A stretch of DNA of 64,000 nucleotides from Pseudomonas sp. dw_612 (GTDB lineage: Bacteria > Pseudomonadota > Gammaproteobacteria > Pseudomonadales > Pseudomonadaceae). The stretch covers positions 62,001 through 126,000 of the forward strand of contig NZ_JAAVVC010000004.1 of the NCBI RefSeq assembly GCF_018449725.1, written 5' to 3'. The position numbers and the translations under genes are program-made. Shown piece by piece: positions 51,483 through 61,600 of this stretch. Position 1 is the first letter of the stretch. Each line of letters starts with the position of its first letter. The notes below the pieces were generated by a model. That model was not told the DNA's origin. It made no database searches and saw only the letters and a list, made by a program, of their open reading frames with translations.

Positions 51483-52352
51483 TCAAGACTTGGGTTGTTT
51501 GCCCAGGATGGTCACGCGTTCGCCGTAGCGCGAGTGCGGAAAATAGTCCCAGACCGCGTGATGCTGGGTGCAGCGGTTGTCCCAGAACACCAGGGTGTTG
51601 GGCGCCCAGCGCACGCGGCAGCTGAGGATCGGTTCCCGTGCGATCAGATCGAACAGCATGTTCAACAGCATCTGACTCTCGCCGCCGGACAACTGGACGA
51701 TGTGCGAGGTAAACCCGGAATTGACGAACAGCGTCTTGCGCCCGGTTTCCGGGTGGCGAACCACCACCGGGTGTTCGGTCTTGGGCAGATTGGCCGGTGG
51801 CGTGAAGCCTTTCCACGGAATCTCGCCATCATGGATCGCGGTCAATTCGCCCAGGAACTGCTGCAGCGTCGGCGACAGCATTTCAATCGCCAGGTGCATG
51901 TTGGCGAACAGCGTATCGCCGCCCGTGCCGATGGCCGGGGTTTCCTTGACATACAGCATCGAGCCCATGGACGGTTCCAGGTCCGCCGTGCCGTCGGTGT
52001 GCCAGGTTTCCCCGGCGACGAACCGTGATTGCGCGTTGGCGCGGATCACCACCAGTTCCGGGTCATCGCCATCGATGTCCTCCACCGGCAGCGCCCGCAG
52101 TTCACCGAACAATCGGCCGAAGGCTTTGTGCTGATCCACGGTCAGGTGCTGGTCGCGGAACACCAGGACATGATTCTCCAGGAAGGCCCGGCGCACCTCG
52201 GCGAGCTGTTCTTCGCTCAACGGTTGCGACAGGTCGACCCCGCTGACCTCGGCGCCGATGATCGGTGTCAGACGATCCACCGTGATGCTGTTGTAGGGTG
52301 CCCGGGATTGCCCGGCGATGCGCTCGATAGCCTTCAATGCCAATTGATCCAT
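51483..52352 (-). CDS. TauD/TfdA-fold Fe(II)/2-oxoglutarate dioxygenase
   Basis: A 289-residue dioxygenase of the TauD/TfdA family. Metal ligands are His118 and Asp120 in WHTDGT and His264 in CTQHHAVWDY; Arg in SRYGERVTI should bind 2-oxoglutarate. It differs from the tauD at 3119 in having TADLEPSMGSML after the motif and GFTPPANLPKTEHPVV. It follows the MbtH and NRPS genes on the same strand, across a REP pair, so it could hydroxylate or otherwise tailor the peptide product. A stand-alone sulfonate or herbicide-type dioxygenase is the alternative. Confidence 0.84.
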   Translation of the reverse strand: MDQLALKAIERIAGQSRAPYNSITVDRLTPIIGAEVSGVDLSQPLSEEQLAEVRRAFLENHVLVFRDQHLTVDQHKAFGRLFGELRALPVEDIDGDDPELVVIRANAQSRFVAGETWHTDGTADLEPSMGSMLYVKETPAIGTGGDTLFANMHLAIEMLSPTLQQFLGELTAIHDGEIPWKGFTPPANLPKTEHPVVVRHPETGRKTLFVNSGFTSHIVQLSGGESQMLLNMLFDLIAREPILSCRVRWAPNTLVFWDNRCTQHHAVWDYFPHSRYGERVTILGKQPKS

Positions 52353-52390
52353 GTTCCCTCACCTTATTATTTGTATGTCCGATCACCAAA

Positions 52391-52486
52391 CCCTGTGGGA
52401 GCGAGCTTGCTCGCGATAGCGTCAGTCCAGCCAATACTTAAGTTGAATGCATGACCGCTATCGCGAGCAAGCTCGCTCCCACAGGG
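52391..52486. repeat. REP pair (REPIN), perfect 31-bp inverted repeat variant
   Basis: The arms at 52391-52421 and 52456-52486 are perfectly complementary over 31 bp, with core GTGGGAGCGAGCTTGCTCGCGA, a variant of the REP at 31864 and 51378. It lies between MbtH and the dioxygenase and could attenuate transcription or protect mRNA ends. Confidence 0.92.
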
Positions 52487-52494
52487 GGCTGTGT

Positions 52495-52695
52495 TCAATC
52501 TTGAGCTGACACGTCCTGAAGCGACCGTGGCCGCATATCAGTCCAGTGTTCAGCAACGTAATCCAGGCAAACCTGCCGCTCCCCGCGCTGCCCCACCTCA
52601 GTCCAACCATTGGCCATCGGCTTGCCCACCGGCCACAGGGCGTACTGGCCTTCCTCGTTGCGGACCACCTCGAAATGCGGGTTGGTTTCACTCAT
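52495..52695 (-). CDS. MbtH-like protein
   Basis: A 66-residue MbtH-like protein, the small chaperone that binds and activates adenylation domains of NRPSs. The family signature is complete: NEEGQYALWPVGKPMANGW (the conserved W/P/G positions), then CLDYVAEHWTDMRPRSL near the C-terminus. Its start overlaps the end of the 3036-residue synthetase gene by eight bases, so it is translated with it. It probably serves the A domains of that protein and of the upstream synthetase. Confidence 0.95.
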   Translation of the reverse strand: MSETNPHFEVVRNEEGQYALWPVGKPMANGWTEVGQRGERQVCLDYVAEHWTDMRPRSLQDVSAQD

Positions 52696-55600
52696 GCTGT
52701 TCGCCCTCCTCGGGTTGCGAATCGGTATTGATGATGTCAGCGAGCACTCGCGCCCACTGGCCCGCGACGATGCCGTAGTGATCGGTGTCCAGCAGTTGCC
52801 AGCTCAGCAATCGCGGGAGCAATCCCTGCCAGGTGTGTTTCAGGTCTTCGGTGTTCCAGGCTGTGCCCACGCCATAGGGATTGGCGTGGGCCGCGATGAA
52901 CATACGGACGGACGTGGTCGGCAGCGCGGGTGGCTGGAACGCCGTCATACTCGCGATGTTGTGGTTGCAGCAACGGGTCAGGCGCTGCAAATAGACCTGC
53001 CGCTCTTCAGGCATTGCCCGGCCGACGGCGTCGGGCCAACGCTGGGCAAACTCGCGCTGGAACACCTGTTCGATGGCCTGATCATCAATGCTCGCCAGTT
53101 CCGCCCCGGCATCTGGCGCCGGCGGGTCGATCAGGTACAGCAGCGGTTGCCTGAATCCGGATGCCTGCGCCAGGCTGCACATCGACTGCGCCACCCAGGC
53201 GCCGAACGACCAACCGGCCAGACGCCATGCACCGCCGTCAGGCTCCCGAGCCTGCACCGCCTTCAGGTAAAAGGCGGCGCGCTCGGCGAGGCTGATGTTC
53301 GGCAAATCCGGCAAGCGCAACGCCGGATCGGCGATCACACATACGCCCAGATCCGGATGCAGCGCCGACACCAGCTCCCGATAGGCCTGCACATCGCCGC
53401 CCACCGGGTGGATCAGGTACAGCCACTTACGGCCGGCCCCCGCATGCCATTGATCAATCTGCACCGCATCGGCCCAGGTATCTGGCGCGGTGGTCGTCAT
53501 ACACACCGCCGCCGCATCCACCAGCGCAAGGATTTCTTGCAGGCTGACCTTGTGACTGAATTGCGAGAGCTGGAACACTTCGCCCGTCGCTGCTTGCAGT
53601 TCATCGATCAGGTCCAGCAACGTCAGGGAATCCGCCCCAAGCTCGTACAGCGAATCGTCGTCTTCGAGGGTGGTGACGCCCAGCCATTTGCACAGACAGT
53701 CGTGCAGATGGCGATGCAAATCCAACACGTCTGGCACATTGACCGGCGCACTCACAGCCCCATGACGCACCGGATAAAAACGCCGTGCGCTGTCGATACC
53801 GGTGGTCGAGATCAGCAGTTGCGGCAGTTGGGTCGCCATGGCCAGGTCGAATACCCGACAGCCCTCTTGCGCCGACAAACCGACCGTCAAGTGTTCCTGA
53901 TGCGCGGCATCGCCAGCGCCGCTGGTGGTGGCCATGCCGATGTCGCGCCAGATGTCCCAGTTGATGCCCAGGCGCACGCAATCGCGGGTGGCGTCCGGGC
54001 GGTAATGGGCGAAGCCGTCCAGTACCGCGCTGGCGGCGGAGTAATCCAGGTGCCCGGCACCGCCGAACAATGCCGACATCGACGAGCAATACAGCACAAA
54101 TCCAGGCTTCATCTCGGCGATCAAGGCCTCGACCGCGAGCATGCCCCGGGTTTTGGCCGCCATCGCCTCGCCCAATTGGCGGGCGTCACGCTGGCGAATC
54201 AGACTGCCCGCACCGACACCGGCGGCGTGAATCACCCCGGCAAAACGACCATAACGCTGGGCCAGTCGGTCGAGCGCGATGGGCCAGTTGGCCAGGTCGG
54301 CGATGTCGGCCTGGACGCAGTCAACCCGCGCGCCATACGCCGCCAATGCCGCCGGCAATTCACCGCCACGCGAGAGCACGACCACCCGCCGTAGTGGCGC
54401 CTGCAACAAGTGCTCGGCCAACGTGCGACCGATACCGCCCGTGCCGCCCAGCACCAGGAACGTGCCGTCCATGGGCAGCCTGTTCGACAGCGACACCGTG
54501 GCCGGCAACGGGCTGGCCACCAACCGTGGCTGCCACAGGTAACCGCCGCGCACCGCCATGCGCCGTGGCAATGCCGCCGGGTCGGCCAGTAACGTCGCCA
54601 GTTCCAGCGCAGCCACTCGGGACGACGGCCAATCCAGCCAGTGACACTGCACCGGGTATTCCTGGGGCACCACTTCGGTAATGCCGGCCAGCGCCGCCAG
54701 TTCGGGACGCGCCACTTCGCCGTCCACCGGACACGCCTGCGACGACATCAGCCACAGCCGCAACCTCATCGTCCGTGGGGTTTGTCCCCAGGCCTGCATC
54801 AAGGCGCTGACCGTGTCCAGACCGGCCCACTGCGCCGCCGCCAGGCTCTGCTCATTGACCGGGCCAGTCACCGACAACGGCAAGGCATGCAGCCAATCCA
54901 GTTCACCCAGCGCGGGCACGGCCAGTTCATCGAGCAAACGGCTCATGGCCGGGACGTCCAGCGGATCAAGCTCGAAGCGGTCCGGGCCGATTCGCTTGAA
55001 GCCGTTGCCCGCGCGCACCTGAATCACCCGCTGATAGATGCCATTCAGACCCTCCAGCAACATCGCGTCAGGCGCCTCGTTGCTGCAGACCACCAGGGTT
55101 TCACGCCGGGCAGTCACAGCCATTGTGTCCAGGCGTCGGACGCGCAGCCACTGCCGTTGGTAGAACCAGTCGGCCAACGGTTGTCGCTCAATCGCCAGCG
55201 TCGTTTCGGGCTCGGCCACCGCCGCAGTCTGGAAGCGGAACGTCTCCAGATCGAAGGACGACGGCGGCAGATCCCACGGCGGTGGCGCCGCGCGTCGTGG
55301 CCAGTCGAGGGTTGCACCGGCGTACCACGCGTCCATCAGCGCCTGAGTTGAATGTTCGTGAGCCTCCAGCCGCACGCCGGAAGCGATCACTTCCTTGATC
55401 GACGACGTGTTCAACACGTCACCCACCCGGTACGCCATCGCAAAACGCCAGCGCAATTGACGGCGACCGGATTGCAAGTGACGCAGCAGCGCCGTGTGAC
55501 GCTCGGGAAAAGCGTTCACATACGCTTCAATGGCCGCGATATCCCGCAGCAACGCCGAACGGCTGTGGGCCGAGAGCATCAGCAGCGGCAACGTGTCCTC

Positions 55601-58600
55601 AGCCACGACTTCATCCTGCTGCGCGGCGCCGACAATCACATGGGCATTGGTGCCGCCAATGCCAAAACTGCTGACCCCCGCCAGACGCCGCCGACCTTCA
55701 GGCCATGGCCGCGACGTGGTCGGGATGTAAAACGGCGAATGCGCCAGGTCGATTTGCGGATTGATCCGACCAAAACCGAGGTTCGGCGGCACCACGCCAT
55801 GGAACACCGCGAGGCTGGCGCGAATCAACCCGACCACCCCGGCCGCTGCCCCCAAATGGCCGATCTGGCTTTTCACCGACGCCAACGCGCAGTGGCCTGC
55901 CGGGGCATCACCGAACGCCTTGCTCAACGCCGCGACCTCGATCGGGTCACCGAGCAAGGTGCCGGTGCCGTGGGCTTCGATGTAGCCAATGTCCGCGCCG
56001 GTCAACCCAGCCTTGGACAACGCTTCGCGAATCACCGCGCTCTGCCCGGCCACCGAAGGTGCGGTGTAGCTCATCTTGTCGCGGCCATCGTTGTTCAGCG
56101 CCGAGGCTTCGACCAGCGCATAGATCCGGTCGCCATCGGCGCGGGCCCGGGCCAGGGGTTTGAGCACCACCACACCATAACCACTGGCGCCGATGGTGCC
56201 GCTCGCGTCGTCGCTGAACGGTCGGCACAGGCCATCACTGGAAAAGATGTGCTGCGAGCGATGGCGGTAACCCTCGGTCAGGGTCGGGTCGATCAGCACA
56301 CCGGCGGCCAGCATCACATCACTGTCACCCTGGCGCAGCATGGCGCTGGCCAGGTGCACGCCGATCAGCGAACTGCCGCACGCCGCTTGCACGCTCATGG
56401 CCGGGCCGGTGAGGTCGAGGTGGTAAGCGGCTTTGGTCGCCAGGAAGTCCTTGTCGTGGTGCAACGCCATCTGGAAACCGTCCGGTAAATCACCGTCGGC
56501 ACTCTCGCGCAACATCTGCTGGAAGTAGGTGGTTTCGCCACAACTGGCAATCAGGCCGATACGCGGGCCATCGGCGGACGGCGTGATCGCCGCGTGTTGC
56601 AACGCCTGCACGCAAGCCATCAGCAGATGCCGTTGTTGCGGGTCCATCAACCGCGCTTCCTGGCGACTGATGCCGAAATACTCGGGGTCGAAATCCAGCA
56701 TTCCGGCCAGTTGACTGCGCGCGCCCACGCGCCCTTCCGCCGCCGGAAAATGCTCGATGCCCAACCCGCCGCCCTGAACCATCGCCCAGAACTCATCGAG
56801 GTTTGGCGCCCCGGCGACGTTGACCGCCATGCCGATGATTGCCATGGGTTGCTGGCCGACATCGGCGTGGCGCACCCGCTCGGTCGGCGTCGATGGCGCA
56901 CTGGACAAATGCGCTGCCAACCGCCGCACCGTCACTTGCTCGAACAGATCAGCCATCGCCACGCTGTGGGGCAATTCCTGGTTGTAACGGGCGTGCAGGC
57001 GCATCAAGCCGAGGCTGGTGGCGCCCGCTTCGAAGAAGGTTTGATCGGGCTCGATGTCCCGGCCGATGACGGCGCTGAACAGCGCGCTCAGTTGCTGCTC
57101 CAGCGCGCTCAGCGCAATGGCCGGAGCTGTCGAACGACGGCGCTCCAACGCCTCGCCCAACCCGCTCAAGGCCTTGCGGTCGATTTTGCCGCTGGGCGTG
57201 CGTGGCCAGGCGTCAATCCGTCGGTACTCGTCAATGCGCACGTGGGCCGGCAGTTGCCGGGCGACCTGACGATCCAGCGTCTGTGCCGTCGCCGGCTCGC
57301 CGTCCAATTGCAGGTACGCGATCAGGCTCGGCGGATCGGCCTGGGCCGTCACCACCGCGTTGATCACTTGCGGAACCTGCATTAGCGCCGCTTCAATCTG
57401 CCCCAATTCAAGGCGATGGCCGCTGAGTTTGATCTGCTGGTCATCCCGCCCCAGATAATGCAGGCAGCCTTGGGGATCGGCCCAGGCCAGGTCGCCGGTG
57501 CGGTAGAACAACCGCGCTTGACCCTCGGCTTGGGGCTGTTCGATAAACCGCGTCGCGTTCAGCGTCGGGTCGGCGAGATAGCAGCGGGAAATCATCGGCC
57601 CCGCCACCAGCAGGTAGCCACGGCTGCCGTTCGGCACCGGGCGGTCGTGCTCGTCCACCAACAGCAATCGGGCATTGCTGACCGCGTGGCCGATCGGTGC
57701 GCGCAACGGCCAGTCACGGGCCGTTGCCGGCAAGCGATAAGCGCTGACCACGTGGGTTTCCGTCGGGCCGTAGTGATTGAACAACGTGGCCAACGGCAAA
57801 CCGCTGAACCAGGTTTTCAGCGCATCGGTGCAAAGCAGTTGCTCCCCGGCCGTGACCACTTCGCGCAGCGCCGGCGGGTACACACCTTGGGTGACGGCGG
57901 TTTGCGCCAGATGCTGCAACGCCACGCATGGCAGGAACAGGCGCTCGATCCGCGCCTCCAGCAGATACGCCAACAACGCCTGGGCGTCCTGGCGCCAGCG
58001 CGGCGTGATCAGGTGATAGGTGCCACCGCCGCACAGGGTGCCGAAGATCTCCTGAAACGACACGTCGAACGACAACATGGAAAACTGCAAGGTCACCGAT
58101 TTCGCCGGCAACTGGCCCTCGGTGCGCTGCCATTGCAGCAGGTTGCACAGGGTGCGATCCGGCACTTGCACACCTTTGGGCGTGCCGGTGGAGCCGGAGG
58201 TAAACAGCGTGTACAACGCCCGTTCGCCGGCATGACGCGGGCGTGAAAACGCTCGGGCATCGGCGTTCAGGTCAACCCGATGCCGGGCAAAGCGCGTGGC
58301 ATCCAGGTTTTCCAGCGCCGCCTCGGTCGCAGTGCTGAACAACAGGCAATGGGGTTGCGCCTGTTCCAAAACCTGGCGTTGCACGGCCAGCGGATAACCG
58401 GGATCGAGCGGCACGGCGGTCAGGTTGAGTTTGGCCAGGGCCAGCAAGGCAACAATGTGCTCGACCGACGCTTCCAGAAACAGCACCACATGCCGTGGCG
58501 TGTGGTCCTCGGTCGGCAGCGGATGGCGCGCCAGCAAGGTCAGCGCCAAGGTGTCGGCCAGCGCATTCAACTCGGCATAACTCAGGCGCTGCGAGCCGGC

Positions 58601-61600
58601 GACCAGTGCGGTGGCATTCGGCGTGCAATGGACCTGATGCTCGAACCAGTCTGCCACGGTAGTGAACGGCGCGGTGCCGCTGCTGCCTTCGCTGGCCGGT
58701 GGCAGGAGGCGGCGATAAGGATTGAGCAGATCGTCGAGGGTTGCCGCCGGGGTGTCCAGCAGCAGGTCGAGACCACGGCAGAACAGCTCGTTGATCGCCC
58801 GGATCTGCGCTTCATCGAAGTAGCTGCCCTGATACTCCCACCAACATTCAGCGCCCACCACCAGCAAGGTTAAGGGGCATTTGCCCTGCAACGGTTCGCT
58901 GAACTCCAGCGTTGCCTGCAAGCTTGAACCGGCCAGGGAGGCGTAATCGGTGTTTTCCAGCACGAACATGAAATCGAACAACGAAGTGCTCGACGACAGC
59001 CGCAGGTCTTCCACCAGATCCGCCAGGGCCACGTCCTGCAACGCCAGCACTTGGCGCACGGTGGCGGTCTGGCGACGCAATTGCTCGCCCAGCGCCAGGG
59101 CATTGTCGACGGCGGTCGGGATCAGCACGGTGTTGGCAAACATGCCGAGTGTCGCTTCGAATTCCGCCAGCGGCCGGTTCGAGACCGGGCTGGCGATCCG
59201 TGGCCGTTTACACCCGGCCAGAGCGTACAGGCTCCAGGTGAAGACACTGAACAGCACTTCGAAACGGGTCAGGCGTTGCTGGCTGCAAAACCCCTCAAGG
59301 ACGGCGCTGCGCAGATCGCCCAAGGGCTGGCGATACAGCCTGGCGTCCGGGCTGACGGCGCGGGTTGGCAGCAGCGCAGGTGACGGCGCTTCCTGCTGGC
59401 GGTGCAATTGCGCCAGGGCCCGGCGCTGGTCGCGATAATGCGGGTCAACGCTCCATTGGCCCTGCCACAGGCCAAACTCAAGGGTGGTGAGCCGTGGCGT
59501 CGGTTCGGGGCTGATGCGACCGTGCACGGCGTCTTCATACAGTTGCGTCAGGTCGTCGAACAACAGGTTCATCGACCAGCCATCAACAATGATGTGGTGC
59601 AGGTTCAGCAACAACCGGCAACTGCCATCGGCGAAGGGCAGCACCCAGGCCTGGAACAGCGTCGGTGTGGCCAGGTCGAACGGCGTACCGAACACCAGCG
59701 CCGCGAAGGCTTGCCAGGTGTCTTCGGCAAAATGCCCCGGTTCGAACGTGCGGCAAACCGGACCTTGCTCGGCAATCACTTGATCGAGACCATCAGCGCC
59801 AGACACAAACGCCGTGCGCAATCCCGGATGACGCGTCACCAGTTGCTCCACGGCCTGCGCCAATGCGGGCACGTCGACACCGGCCGCCAAGTGCAAAATC
59901 AGTGGCACGTTATAGGCCGTCGAGGTGGGTGTGCGTTGCTGCATCAGCCACAAGCGGCGTTGTTCGGCGGTGGCCGGCAGACGTCGTGCGTTGCCGATGG
60001 GCGGCGCGGGAGGATAGACCGGCGCGTCGACCTGCTCAGCGCTTAGCTGCTCGGCCAATACCGAGAATGGTTCATTGAGCAACGTGGCGATGGCGATCTC
60101 GCGCTGCCAGTGCGTGCGAATCTCCGAACGCAGGCGCATGGCCTTGAGCGAATCGCCGCCACTGCCGAGCCAGTCGTCATGCGCATTGAGGGCTGGTTGC
60201 CCCAACAGCGAACGAACCTGCGCCAGCAACCAATCCAGGGCCGGCGAAACATCACCATCATGCAGCTCGACTGCCGGCCGCCACGGCGTCAACGGCTGTG
60301 CGAGCAAGCTGTCGCGGTCGATCTTGCCGTTGGCGGTCAACGGCAGGCGTTCCAGCAAAAACAACTGGTGCGGGCGCATGTAGGACGCCAGTCGAGCCCG
60401 CAAATGGGCGTCGAATTCCAAATAATCCAAACCCTCGCGCGGCACGATAAACGCCAGCAACTGATGATCTTCGGCGGCCAGGCGTCGGGTGCAGACATAC
60501 GCCTGCGCCACTTGCGGATGCTCCAGAATCTGCAGCTCCACTTCCCCCGGTTCGATGCGAAAACCTCGAACTTTCACCTGGCGATCAACCCGTCCGATGT
60601 ACTCGATCAGCCCTTCGGCGTTGACTCGCACCCGATCTCCGGTCCGGTAATGCACTTGGGCGCCGGCGTCGAGTTCGGGCAGGCGCACAAAACTGCGGGC
60701 AGTGTCTTCGGCACGGTTGCGGTAGCCACGGGCGACGCCACTGCCACTCAGGTACAGCTCGCCGACTTCACCGCTCGCCACCGGGCGTTGTTGCTCATCC
60801 AGTACCCGCACACCGGTGTCCGGTAATGGCCGGCCGATCGGCACCGAGAGGCCGCTGAAGTCCCGGGCAATCGGATAACACAACGCAAATGTGGTGCATT
60901 CGGTCGGGCCGTAGACATTGAATATCTGGCACTGACTGTCGGGATTGGCCCGGTACCAGGCGCGTACCGCCGCAGCGCTGATTTGCTCGCCACCAATCAG
61001 CACCTGACGCAGGCTGGCGAAACACCCGGGACACTCCGCGCTCAAGGTGTTGAACAGCGAAACGGTCATGAACAAGTTATCGACCCGCTGTTCCTCCAAT
61101 ACCCGAGCCAGATGTTGTGCGTCCAGCAGGTCGTGATCGGCGATCATCACGCAGCAACCGCCATTCAGCAGCGGTGCCCACAGTTCGAAACTGCAGGCAT
61201 CGAAAGCCGGATTCGACAGGCAGGCAAAACGGTCCGCCGGACGAATCTCGATGTAACCTTCGGTTTGCGTCAGGCGCAGCAGGCCCTGTTCGCCGACTTC
61301 CACCGCTTTCGGTGTGCCGGTGGTGCCTGAGGTGTAAAACAGGAAACTGATTTCGGCAAAGGTCTCAACCAAGGGTTGCGGCGGGTGATCCGGATGATCG
61401 AGCAGCGCCTCGACGCTGGTCTGCCACAGCGACGGAATCGGGGTCCACGCATCATCCAGGGTGATTAGCCCCACGCAACCGGCATCGGCGAGCATCAGGT
61501 CCCGGCGCTGGACCGGGCTGGCCCGGTCCAGCGGCACCAGCACGGCGCCGACTTTCAGCGCACCGAGTATCGTCGCGAGCCATTGCCAGCAACGCGGCAT

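Noticed and set aside
52610..54394. A 594-codon plus-strand frame inside the NRPS-PKS gene
   Set aside because: Antisense shadow of the KR-T-TE part of the synthetase; no domain or start signal.
54479..55621. A hidden acyltransferase in the KS-KR linker
   Set aside because: About 380 residues are present, but 225 of them align with the KR structural subdomain. The remainder lacks GHSxG and is too short for an AT of about 300 residues.
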